This document shows, one piece after another, positions 10,741 through 20,206 of a DNA stretch of 64,000 nt. A program made the position numbers and the translations under genes. Source of the stretch: Nannochloropsis oceanica (lineage: Eukaryota; Sar; Eustigmatophyceae; Eustigmatales; Monodopsidaceae); the NCBI GenBank assembly GCA_004519485.1, contig CP038110.1, forward strand, positions 496,001-560,000, given 5' to 3'. A model generated the notes under the pieces. The model made no database searches. It was given only the letters and a program-made list of their open reading frames with translations, and was not told the origin of the DNA. How positions within the stretch are numbered: position 1 is the first letter of the stretch; each line of letters begins with the position of its first letter.

Positions 10741-11664
10741 ATGCCTCCAATAACACCGCTACTCCTCCTCCACGCCGGCCTCCTGACCCTCGCCTTCCAG
10801 CCCTCGTACCACCGCCACCGCCAGCAGCGGCGTCCCCCATTTATCACTCTTTCGGCCTCGACAAGTGATAAGCCCTTGGTTGCCGAAGGCATTGACATCC
10901 AATGCCCTCCCCCCGGCATTCCTACCCCTCTGGCACAAGGCTGTCTTTTGGTAGCTAAGCCCTGGGAGTACAATCACTTTACGAGCAAAAGCTGCCTTTT
11001 CCTGTACAAGTATGACCCCGAAACCGGCTCGCGCGGTGTTGTATTAGAGAGGCCCACGGCGTTTACACTTTCCGAGTTGGCCCCGCCGTTCTCTTCGTCC
11101 GTTTTTTCGAATCATACTGTGTTTTTGGGAGGGGAGCAAGGGGGGGACATGGCGGTATTGCTGCACCCGTATGGACAGATTCCAGGGGCGCGGTCGGTGG
11201 GTGGAGGTCTATTTTATGGAGGGCTGAAAGGGGCCGAGGCGATGCTGAAGGAGCAGGAAGGTGAGTTTGTGTTAAGGGTGGTTTACTCTTTTAACAATTC
11301 GTCTCCGATACTCCTTCCTAGTCCCCTCCCTTCCTCCCCCCCCCCTCCCTCCTTCCCTCCCTTCTTCCTTTCCCCCATTCCTCCATCCCCCCTCCACCCA
11401 CCAGATGGAACTGCCGACCACGGATTAGACCCCAATAGATTCAAATGGTGGTTTAATTACATGTCCTGGGGCCCGGGGCAACTTGAAGAACAAATCGCTA
11501 ATGGGAGCTGGGACGTGATGGAGGGAGGGAAGGAGGGAGGGGAGGGTGTGGCGGGGGCGGTATTGAGACAGGGGATAGCGTTGGAGAGAGAATTGTGGAA
11601 GACCTTGAGGAGGCATTACTTGCCGAGAGAAACGGGATACGATGAGAATGGAGAGGAGGAGTAA
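10741..11664 (+). CDS. UPF0301 / AlgH (YqgE) family protein, plastid-targeted
   Basis: Exons 10741-11260 and 11405-11664; the intron has GTGAGT at 11261 and CCACCAG at 11404. The ATG at 10741 opens a signal peptide (LLLLHAGLLTLAFQPS) ending in Ala-Phe, followed by a basic Ser/Pro/Arg-rich stretch: the bipartite presequence of secondary red plastids. The mature part matches UPF0301: GVVLERPT (upstream), VFLGGEQGGDMAVLL, GGLFYGG, then after the intron WWFNYMSWGPGQLEEQI and SWDV. Spliced length is 259 aa, of which about 190 are the domain, as in bacterial AlgH. The biochemical role of this family is unsettled. The intron is 144 bp (a multiple of three) and has no in-frame stop, so retention would add 48 Pro/Ser-rich residues rather than truncate. 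Confidence 0.85.
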   Translation: MPPITPLLLLHAGLLTLAFQPSYHRHRQQRRPPFITLSASTSDKPLVAEGIDIQCPPPGIPTPLAQGCLLVAKPWEYNHFTSKSCLFLYKYDPETGSRGVVLERPTAFTLSELAPPFSSSVFSNHTVFLGGEQGGDMAVLLHPYGQIPGARSVGGGLFYGGLKGAEAMLKEQEGEFVLRVVYSFNNSSPILLPSPLPSSPPPPSFPPFFLSPIPPSPLHPPDGTADHGLDPNRFKWWFNYMSWGPGQLEEQIANGSWDVMEGGKEGGEGVAGAVLRQGIALERELWKTLRRHYLPRETGYDENGEEE

Positions 11665-12012
11665 GAAGGAAGGGGGAGAGAGGGAGGGATGGAGGGAGGG
11701 AGGGAAGAGTAGTCAACGTCCAGTTCATGGTGAACCCGATCCAGAATGCGGGAACTAGCCAATATTGTACAATAATCAGTTTGATTATTTCTCTGAGGGA
11801 AAGCCTGAGCGAGGCTGAGAGTATATGCCTATTTGTTGCCCTTCCCCCTCACACCCGCCGCTCTACTTCTATTTCTTTTTCTTCTATTTCTTTTTCTTCT
11901 TCTTCTTCTTCTTCTTCTTCTTCTTCTTCTTCTTCTTCTTCTTCTGTGCATGTATGGGCTGGTTCGCTGGTGCTTCATTTGAATAATTAGATTAGGTGTT
12001 TGTTTTCGAATA
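11665..12012. other. Intergenic region with TTC microsatellite
   Basis: 3' region of the UPF0301 gene. It contains a pure (TTC)n tract of about 53 bp at 11893-11945. Nothing else is seen before the inverted repeat. Confidence 0.6.
11893..11945 (+). repeat. (TTC)n microsatellite
   Basis: Uninterrupted TTC triplets lie 68 bp left of the palindromic element. Confidence 0.95.
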
Positions 12013-12226
12013 GATCGGCCGAAGAAGGCCCTGGGGGAGGAAGGGACCAGACCCATCGCGTCGCCCGGACTGATCGTGAAGGCGTTTCGGGAGGCCATGA
12101 GGTTACTACACAACGCAGGAAGCGGCGCTAGCTGCCTTGGGGCAGTTCCGGAAGACACCTACGACCAGCTACAAGCAACTACCGACGAATACCTCATGGA
12201 TCGGGCGGTCTACTTGGATGTAACCC
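12013..12226 (+). repeat. Left arm of 214-bp inverted repeat
   Basis: Pairs with 12442-12655 at about 98-99 percent identity. The + strand frame is open and encodes the shared fragment. Confidence 0.9.
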
Positions 12227-12240
12227 TATGATGGTACTGC

Positions 12241-12441
12241 TCCAACAGCTGCTCATCAGATAGCTGGTCCGGGGTTGATAAATAAACTGTATTTAACTTA
12301 GTGACTATAATGGTAATGGTCCTGCTCCAACAGCTGCTCATTAGATAGCTGGTCCGGGGTTGATAAATAAACTGTATTTAACTTTGTGACTATAATGGTA
12401 ATGGTCCTGCTCCAACAGCTGCTCATTAGATAGCTGGTCCG
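12241..12441 (+). repeat. 85-bp tandem repeat, about 2.4 copies
   Basis: The motif TCCAACAGCTGCTCAT recurs at about 12241, 12326 and 12411, a constant 85-bp period. A TGATAAATAAACTG block lies between copies. The copies differ at only a few positions. The period is not a multiple of three, so the array itself is probably not coding. Confidence 0.9.
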
Positions 12442-12655
12442 GGGTTACATCCAAGTAGACCGCCCGATCCATGTGGCATTCGTCGGTAGTTGCTTGTAGC
12501 TGGTCGTAGGTGTCTTCCGGAACTGCCCCAAGGCAGCTAGCGCCGCTTCCTGCGTTGTGTAGTAACCTCATGGCCTCCCGAAACGCCTTTACGATCAGTC
12601 CGGGCGACGCGATGGGTCTGGTCCCTTCCTCCCCCAGGGCCTTCTTCGGCCGATC
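12442..12655 (-). repeat. Right arm of 214-bp inverted repeat
   Basis: Reverse complement of the left arm. On the minus strand its frame continues into the first tandem unit and ends at a stop there (open frame 12341-12661, 106 codons). No homologous family was recognised. Confidence 0.9.
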
Positions 12656-12793
12656 GGGCACTTTGATATCACCAAGATGTCACCAGCTCGCTCGCTCTCT
12701 CTCTCGCACGGCCAACCATACACTGATCTGTGTGGTGAGCGTTCGCTTCAGGTATCATTCTCTTTTTGCCATGTCCTTGGCTTTATCTTTCCT

Positions 12794-14230
12794 TCAAGCT
12801 GGGTAATCTTCATTCCTCTCCTTCTCATGTATTGCCGCCGCCGTCAAGCCAGCTGCTGCTGCTGCTGCTGCTGCTTCCTCGGTTACCGCTGCTGTCCCCT
12901 GCGCAGATCCCGCTTCTGCTGCTGCTCCTGTTGCTGCTGCTGCTGGTGTTATCGCTCCTGGGGGCCTTGTCGCTGTTGCTGCTCCCGCTCCTGATGTGGC
13001 ACATGCCATTCCCTCCTCCGCCGCAGAAGCAGACGATGCTACCCTCGATCCCCTCCTCCCTCCCTCCTTCCTTCCCTTACTCCCTTTCTCCTCGTCCCTG
13101 CCCCTTCCTCCTCCCTCTCTGGCCTTCCTCTCCTGCTCCTCCCCCTCCTTCATTGTTCCGTTTCCTTCCTCCGCTACCTCCTTCCTCTCTATATCATTCC
13201 GGGTAGTGAGGGCTCGGCTTCTCCTTGGAAGAGCCTCAGGCATGGTAAATGCGGTAAGGTCCGTCATGGCTGGCAAGCGGCCTTTCGCCGTCCAAGCTGG
13301 ATGTGTGGGAGAGCGTGAGTACTGGTACGTGAGGAAACGAATTAAAACATTTGTGTTTTGGTTCGTGAGTATAAGACGGGCCTTTCTAGGGAAAGGAGGA
13401 ATGGGAGAGAGACCTCAAGAGTAGCGATGCGAAAAGTGTGGACAGTAAGAGAGGGAACCCTGGTTGCCCCACATTCAGACAGAACAGAGAAGAGCGCGTA
13501 AAGGGAAAAGGAGAGAGGAAGGGAGGGAAGGAGGGAGGGAGTACTTACGTCGGTCGCAGTCACAGCACAAATAGCAACAGCTCACCATGCTCTGCGTCAT
13601 GACCAATGCCAACAGCACCACCGCGATGATTGTTTGTGTGTACACAGCCCCCAGGAAACTCCCACAAAACCGAATCAATTCCGGTAAGTAACAACACGGG
13701 CTGCTACTCGTCAACCCTTCCCCGGAAGCAGCAGCAGCAACAAAATCAGTTTCATCCTCCGCCAAACGCCCCACTCTGCTTTCACTCGCTAATGTCACAG
13801 GATAAGGACACTCTGACAAATCTTCTACGGACATACAGGAATCCTCCGCCGCGAGACAATACCCACTTTTGCTCGTCCCCCACAGAGCTGGAACGATTGC
13901 CGCAGCAAGACACACACCAAACCCAAACACATTCGCACAATAATACACGCCATATAAAGGAGCAGCACGAAGAAACCGTCCAAGCAAACCAATCGCGCTG
14001 CTAATCAGGACATAACCCCCCGCCGTCCAGCTGACTGTGACGAGAATATCTGCCGTTTCCTGCACACTGTAAGTGTAGTCTGCTTTATTGAGCACGCCAT
14101 AGACGGGCTCGGGATGGAGGTGTCTTCGGATATGGTGGGCATGTGCGATCAACGCGGCGGCCACCAAGACCTTCATGGTAAGCACAAGAAGGTCCACATA
14201 AGTCGATTTGTTCCAGGCGGCGAAATGCAT
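12794..14230 (-). CDS. Four-helix tetraspanin-like membrane protein
   Basis: Exon 1 is 14230-13549 and exon 2 is 13296-12794; donor GTAAGTAC at 13548 and acceptor ATCCAG before 13296 keep phase. Spliced length is 394 aa. Four membrane segments: about 12-30 (LLVLTMKVLVAAALIAHAH), 62-86, 92-118 and 192-216. The large loop between the third and fourth holds Cys pairs (CLAAEDSC, SECPYP, SPCCYLPELIRFCG), and after the fourth helix comes a Cys cluster (SCCYLCCDCDRR) that could be palmitoylated. This topology and Cys-rich loop resemble tetraspanins, although the canonical CCG order is not exact. Exon 2 encodes a charged, then Ala-rich disordered tail. The first exon is certain by composition; the tail exon rests on splice phase only. 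Head-to-head with the TPC gene. Confidence 0.55.
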
Positions 14231-14726
14231 TCCTTGCGTGTAGAGGGGTAGTGATGCTGGAAGGGTTCAACGCGGACGATGGCTGAGACTAGAAGGCAAG
14301 GAGGGTGTCTAGATCTGGGCCAGAAGCGGTGGCGAAACCCGCGCCTATGTTATATGAAAGTGAAAATTACCATCGCAGAGAATCTCCAACTGCACCCTAC
14401 ATTCTTGAACATGCTTCGTGCCTCCCCTCTTGCTTTCAGCCCATATGCTCGTGTGGATTGATGGACGGGGGAGGCCATGGAGGGAGACCTCGGAGAAACG
14501 AGGTTGACGATGAGGTTGACGATGATGCATCAGCTTCTCTTTTAAGACACGCACTTTCTCTCTCCACACACAAAGTATACATACACACACAGAATCCTGG
14601 TCATGCCATCGTCCTTCTCGTGGCTTTCCTGGCCTTGAAGCCATCGCCAACTCCCGAAACCGACAGCGATTTCCTTTCCTTGCAGCCCCTCTTCTCGCCC
14701 GGACTGCCCCCTGCCTGCTTCTGAGA
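14231..14726. promoter_or_regulatory. Divergent promoter region (tetraspanin-like / TPC)
   Basis: 496 bp separate the two starts. A + strand open frame (14305-14724) stops just before the TPC ATG and is most likely 5' leader, as it resembles nothing. Confidence 0.35.
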
Positions 14727-16109
14727 ATGACAGAACACTACGCCCAAGACGATGGTAACAAGCGCCCACAGCTCCAATCCCATACAGTACCTTTACTGGC
14801 GTCGGCAGACAGTGTGCAAGAAGCTGCGTTCTGCCTTACGGATGCCCTAGACCGGTTGATCCGCTTTCACCCTCAACTAGGCAATCCCTGGGGCAACTGG
14901 GCACACAGACAACGTCTCCGCACCCTCGTGTACCTCTTACCATGGCTCGCCATTTGGGTGCTCATCATCTTGACCTTCATAGAAACCCCCACCTGGTGCC
15001 TGCGGAGCCCAAGCAGCTGCGATCCGTTTTCACCCCAAAGTAAATTTTATCCGCGGGTGACAACGCGATTCCTGGACCTCTCCACAGCCTTGATGATTGA
15101 ATTTCTTGCCTTGAGCGTGCTATTAGCTGACTACATCCTCCAAATCACTGCGGAAGGGCTACCTTTTATTCAATGCCACCCTTTCAAACGCGGCTTCTGG
15201 CATCAGCTCTTACTCCTCGCCTCCTTATTTAGCCTGCTCATGTCAGCCTTACTCCCCGAATGGACCTTCAACATTAGTCCCTTCCTCCGCATTCTATTCC
15301 TCGTCACCTACTCCCGTCACCTAAGACAAGAACTCAAGCTCGTGGTTCGAATCCTCCCTCAGTTTGGGAAGGCTTTAATTCTGCTTTTGTCCTTCTTCTT
15401 CATATATGCAGTTTTAGGCCTTTTCCTCTTTTCCTCGGCCTCGGGCAGTGTAAGGGATGCACAAGAAGCAGACCTTTACTTCCCTGATTTTCAGACGGCA
15501 TTCATGAGTACCTGGCAGTTGTTTTTGTACTGGACGTTTCCTTCGATAATGATTCTTCAGGACCCAGAGACGAAAGAGTTTTTACCACCTAATTTCGTCC
15601 TCGCTTTGTACGTGTTTTCATTCATGATCATCGTGATTTACTTCATCTTGAATTTTGTGTTGGCGATTGTTGTGGATGTGTACAACAGTCAGAATAAGGA
15701 CCGTGAGAGACACAGGAAGACCGACCGAAAATTGAGCATGGAAAGGGCCTTTGCCCTCTTAGCTGTTCCCGTGCCGTCCACCTTCTCATTCCCATTCTCC
15801 TCCTCCTCCTCATCCTCCTCCTCCTCCTCCTCCTCATCCTCATCCTCCTCCTCCTCCTTCCCTTCTCATCGACCTCTTGTGGCAATCCCTTTCCACACAA
15901 TGCGCGAAGTCCTCCTCCTCCTATCCACCTTCTCTTCCGTTCCCCGCCTTTCGCCACATGCTCTCCACTCCCTTCTCCGCCACCTCTCCGAAACAGAGAG
16001 GGAAGGAGGGAGAAACGGAGAAAACCAAATATTCACTTTCAATTCTAATAAGTGGATACATAAATCATCATTCATGCGTCTTCCAGAGCTATTGGCCTCT
16101 GCTTCCAAC

Positions 16110-16144
<35 letters not shown>

Positions 16145-17528
16145 CCAGCAGCAGCGTTCGCACCGGCACCATTACCACCAAAGGTGGAGGGAAAGGGAGG
16201 TCAAGCAGCAGCAGCAGCAGCAGCAGCAGCCACAACATCAGCGGAGAGCTCAGGCACTCCTTCAAATAGAAGGAGGAGAAGAAGGAAGAAATGAAGAAAA
16301 GGGAGACGAGGGCGAGGACGAGGAGAGTGAAAGGCGATTTGTTGATTTATGGTGTCCACGTCTGGCGGGTTCCAATATATTTGAACGCGTGAGTGTGTTT
16401 GTCAAAAGCGCGTACCTCGAATACTTCATTGATATTATCATCATTGCTAATCTGGCCTTGGCTCTTGTGGCGCATGAGGAAAGGACGAACCATTCGTCCT
16501 CCACGCTTAGCCCGACACCATCCCCATCAGTAGCACCAGCAAGAGCAGGTCCCGGAGAAGGTGCGTTTGTAACAGCAGCGGCTGCTGCCCTTGACGATGA
16601 ACCCACCCAATCAGGCCAAACAATTTTGTCCCAACGGGATTTTTCTCTGGTCGCGGCCGCTATTTTCACAGTGGAAGTTGTGGCCAAGTTATTTGTTCAC
16701 GGGTATAGACGGTACGTCTCCTCCTATATGAACCTCTTCGATGCCACCCTCACTTTCCTTACCGTCGGTGGGGCAATCTATGAATTTAGCAGTAGCAGTA
16801 GCGGTGGTAGTGGTGGTAATAGTAGCAGCAACAGTCAGCGACACGCGCCATTTTTGGTGTTTGAGCTTCTCCGAATCCTTCGTCTCTTTAGGGCTTTGAT
16901 GGCCGTGCCTCAATTCAGGACAACAGGGCATGCATTTGTAAAGATCTTGCCTTCGGCTTCGTCCTTGTTTTTGAATTTATTTGCGGTTACCTTCGTATTT
17001 GCCGCCGTTGGGTTAGAAGCGTATGGAGGGCTGGTGAACACCGATCAGGCGAAGGTTGAATTTGAGGTATTGGCGCCAACGTATTATTACGAAAAAGGTC
17101 TATTCATCTTCAATTTCAACGATTTGGGCGGTGGATTTATTATATTGGTGGAGTTATTGATTGATTCTAGTTTGATTCAGCCTTTTAATGAGGCGTTAGG
17201 GGCATTGGTGGCAGGAGGAGGGGGAGGAGGGAGGGTGGGGACGATGCTTTATTTCGTGAGTTATTATTGTTTGGGCCAGTTGGTGCTGTTAAATATTGTG
17301 GTTTGTTTCATTTTGGATGCATTTTTGTACGAAAGGCAAGAAGATAAAATGGAGGAAAAGCAGGAGGAAGGGAGGGAGGAAGGGAAGAGGATCGGCGAAG
17401 AGGATGGGAATGATAAGGGGGGGGAAGTGGCGAGGCCAGCTCTATCTGCTGCGGTGGGTGGGGTAGGAGGAGCAGGACGCGGAGGGAGAAATCGTGGAGG
17501 TGAGACGGTGGCGCCCGTACTGGGATAA
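14727..17528 (+). CDS. Two-pore cation channel (TPC family)
   Basis: Uninterrupted 933-aa frame from the ATG at 14727. Two six-helix ion-channel domains are visible. Domain I (about 65-325) has S1 LLPWLAIWVLIILTF, a pore loop FQTAFMSTWQLFLYWTFPS and S6 ending NFVLAIVVDVYNSQ. Domain II (about 555-870) has an S4 with regularly spaced Arg (ELLRILRLFRALM, about 711), the pore-entry motif FNFND (about 795), as in plant TPC1, and S6 ending NIVVCFILDAFLYERQ. Two domains rather than one or four define TPCs, which conduct Na+ or Ca2+ across vacuolar/endolysosomal membranes. The linker (about 330-555) is Ser-, Gln- and Arg/Glu-rich low complexity from TCC and CAG repeats; the paired EF hands of plant TPC1 are not evident there. 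The C-tail is GGGA-derived Glu/Gly-rich. Direct Ca2+ gating via EF hands therefore seems unlikely. Confidence 0.88.
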
Positions 17529-18103
17529 GGAGGAAGGGGGGGAAGGAGATAGCAGGAGTAATGTCAGCAGACCAAAAATGACAGTTGGTTGTCGAGATAT
17601 TATATATTGTTTACATATGATTGTACAGGGAACGGACTGGTCTTTGTTGGCTTGCCTCCATTGTACTAGACGGCAATACGAAAGACAACAAACGAGAGCA
17701 ATAAAAAGGACAGCAAGCTACTAGCCATCGTAAAGGACCTCTATTCAATTGCTGCTTAGTTTCCTTTGTTCTTTACTAGCTTTTTAGCAGGCAGATAAAT
17801 AGACGAATGAATGAATCAGAAAGTCAACACGAATGGTACTGTCACTGAGTGACTGATTGAAATTAGGCATAAAAATCGCACAGGAATGCCTGCCCGGTCC
17901 TCTCGAGCCAGGGAACATCCCATACATATAACCTCTCCCTCCCTCCCTCCCACCCTCCCTCCCTCCTTCCCTCCCTCCCTTCCTCCCTCCTACAATTTTA
18001 AGACATGCTCGCGCATTGGCCGTTCACTCATAGCACAGGCCGCAGACTTAAAGCCACACAGCATGCATGCATAAATTTTCGTAATTTAATTTTTTCTCCC
18101 TCA
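17529..18103. other. Convergent intergenic region with CCCTCC tract
   Basis: It holds the 3' ends of TPC (+) and the membrane-protein gene (-). A CCCTCC/CCTT tract of about 55 bp lies at 17936-17990. No gene seen. Confidence 0.5.
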
Positions 18104-19838
18104 TCATTTTGGTCGCTGTACCCACCAACACCCAGCGAGGCATACTCTTCCTAGAAATTTCACTTACCTTGCTCCTTCTCCTCCTCCACCGTCCATATTT
18201 TTTTAAACCAGGTCCACCCTTTCTTTCCCCATTCCTTCTCCCTTCTACTCCTGCTCCTCTTCATCTCCCTGTCTTAACTCACCCCTCCTCTCAAACAGCG
18301 CTTACCCCATCTGGTGGTGCTCAACCAATCCAAGGTCGGATTTGAGATGTATCGGCTGAAGAGCACGAAATACAAGGCAGCCACCAGCAGAAGGATGGCG
18401 AACAACGGCTCGACCACCTTGCTGCTGCTGGGGATAAATGGAGGAGAAAAGGCAGCCTCGTATCTAATGGTCTGGTTAGCAGAAAACGAGGAAAAGGACA
18501 AGGAGGAGGAGGAGGGCGAGGTCGTGAGGGAGGCAGGATTGATATTGAGAAACACCCAATACGTGTATGGGAAATCCTCGGGCTGGAGCCCATCGAATGA
18601 TAAGCGGTGCATGACGGGTGAGGGGCCATCGGGCGTGCTGGCCGTGATGTTGCAGGTGTAGAGGTGGGCGTAGGTCGCCTCGTCTCCACCTCCCTCGCTG
18701 TTGAAGGCTTGGACGACATCAGCACAACTAGATATGCCATTCCCGTCGGTATTGTCGCCCTTATATCGTTGGAGCCGCCGTTGCCGTCGTGTAACGGAGG
18801 TGAGGACGTTGTTCCCCTCCCCTAGCTCATTCACTGCAGGATTAGCATTGCTACTCCTGCTGGTGTTCTTGTTGTTGTCGTCATTGTTACCGCTGGAGGT
18901 ACAAGGACCTTCATACGTAGGGTCATAAAGACCCTTTTCACGCATAGCGGCGGCCACCTTGGGCTGTGTGGGTGCGTGCAAAAGATGATGGACGTTAGGA
19001 CACCGAGCGCAAGAGGGAATGTATCAAAATAGAGGAATGGGAATGCACTGCTCGTCTAAAACACACAGTCCTCATTGATCACTCATCGACAAACAACGTG
19101 GTGAGTTTATCAAATTTTCTGTACTCCCTCCCTCCCTCCATCTGTCCATTATTTGCGAACCTGCATGAATTCGTACATCTCCGCTTGTGACGGAAAATAA
19201 AGCACTGAGCCGACCAACAACACCATCGTCAATGTCGCTCCACTGCTTTTGCTGCCCGAATCCTTGTCGAGGTCAACATAATTGCTTTCATTTGTATCGC
19301 TCTCGATGCCCTTTACGTCTGGGACTTCCCCCTTCTGGGAGCCGGAACGGATTAAAGATACACCCTCCAACGTCCTCCTCTTGCCGTTGTGGTCGCCGCT
19401 GTCACCACTACTCTGCCCCTCTGTCCGCTTCTTCCCACCATCCTCATGCACGACTTGTAATTCAGGCAATGCAGCAAGTCCATGTTCACCCTCCTCTTCC
19501 ACCAACACAAAACTGAGGTGCGCCATCGTGGCTTTCTGGCCGAAGGCGGAAAATGAAATGTGGGCGCAGGCCTCGACGTTATCATGGAAGGTCTGAGGCA
19601 CCGCACTGCAATTGCTCAGGACAGGCAAAGGTGTGCATGGGGCCAATGTGACGGTGTAAGTGGGCAATGGTGGGGTTGATGATTGTTGGCGGAGTCGTGT
19701 GGAGAGGTGTTTTGCGAAGGAGGGTGGTGATGGGCCGGCAGCAGTGGTCTGGGTGGGGAGGAGTGTGGCTGCCACCGCGAGCACAGTCAGATGGACGGTG
19801 CTTCTATGCCATGGTCTTCTTTGTCGACTTGTGTCCAT
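18104..19838 (-). CDS. Membrane protein with signal peptide, unknown function
   Basis: Proposed exons: 19838-19161, 18963-18306 and a tentative short 18150-18104. Phases agree (CAG|GTTCGC with ACACAG|CCC; GTAAGC at 18305 with TTTCTAG|GA), giving 460 aa. The start is the ATG at 19838, which opens a signal peptide (HLTVLAVAATLLPTQTTAAG); an in-frame ATG also occurs at 19916. The lumenal part has paired Cys (PLPVLSNCSAV, VEACAH) and N-glycosylation sequons (NCS, NES). A hydrophobic segment (LTMVLLVGSVLYF) ends exon 1. Exon 2 has another lumenal-looking stretch (TCNITAS, NQTIRYEA) and a strong membrane helix (LFAILLLVAALYFVLFS) near its end. I recognise no family. The first donor is weak, so two separate genes remain possible. 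The third exon is the least certain part. Confidence 0.5.
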
Positions 19839-20206
19839 TTTCTCTATGTAGTTTTGTTGCAGGGAACGACAGACAGAGTGAATAAGACGTGACATACGGG
19901 GAAAGTGCCCGCCCATGTTTCCTCAATCGAGCGTCTCGCGGCCATCATCGGGAAGGACATGTGTCGGAGGTAATCGCCTTCCCCTTTTCCCTGTGGCATA
20001 AGTTGCATGACCGAGTGAACGCCATCTCTTGCTCCACACACGCACAGGTACGTGCACAAGGTAGAGTCAGCGCATCCAAACAAGCCCACGCCAAGACGAA
20101 GGCCTGGACACAAGCCACATCGCTGAGACTTTGCTAGGCGGCGTCACACTATATACAAGCAACGCGCGTTGTCTGCTACTTCCTCATCAACGCCCCCGTG
20201 CACAAT
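19839..20206. promoter_or_regulatory. Divergent promoter region with TATA box for CDO
   Basis: 368 bp lie between the membrane-protein ATG (19838, -) and the cysteine dioxygenase ATG (20207, +). A TATATA at 20150-20155 lies 52 bp upstream of the CDO start, which fits a short 5' UTR. No other motif is recognised. Confidence 0.4.

Larger units (their letters stand above)
12013..12655. mobile_element. Foldback-like palindromic element, family unknown
   Basis: Two 214-bp arms in inverted orientation (12013-12226 and 12442-12655) match at all but about three positions. They flank a 215-bp spacer built from 85-bp tandem units. Outer ends are the complementary GATCGGCCGAAGAAGGCC and its reverse complement. 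I found no clear target-site duplication. Each arm, read from the outside inwards, is open and encodes the same fragment (GLIVKAFREAMRLLHNAG ... YDQLQATTDE), which I cannot assign to a family. It lies between the 3' ends of two convergent genes. It could be a foldback transposon, a MITE-like derivative that captured coding sequence, or a local inverted duplication. Confidence 0.6.

Noticed and set aside
12003-12665. Target-site duplication around the palindrome
   Set aside because: The flanks (TTTTCGAATA and GGGCACTTTG) do not match, so no duplication can be claimed.
15342-15353. Perfect RNA polymerase III B-box (GGTTCGAATCC)
   Set aside because: It lies within the TPC coding sequence (VVRILPQ) with no A-box upstream; coincidence.
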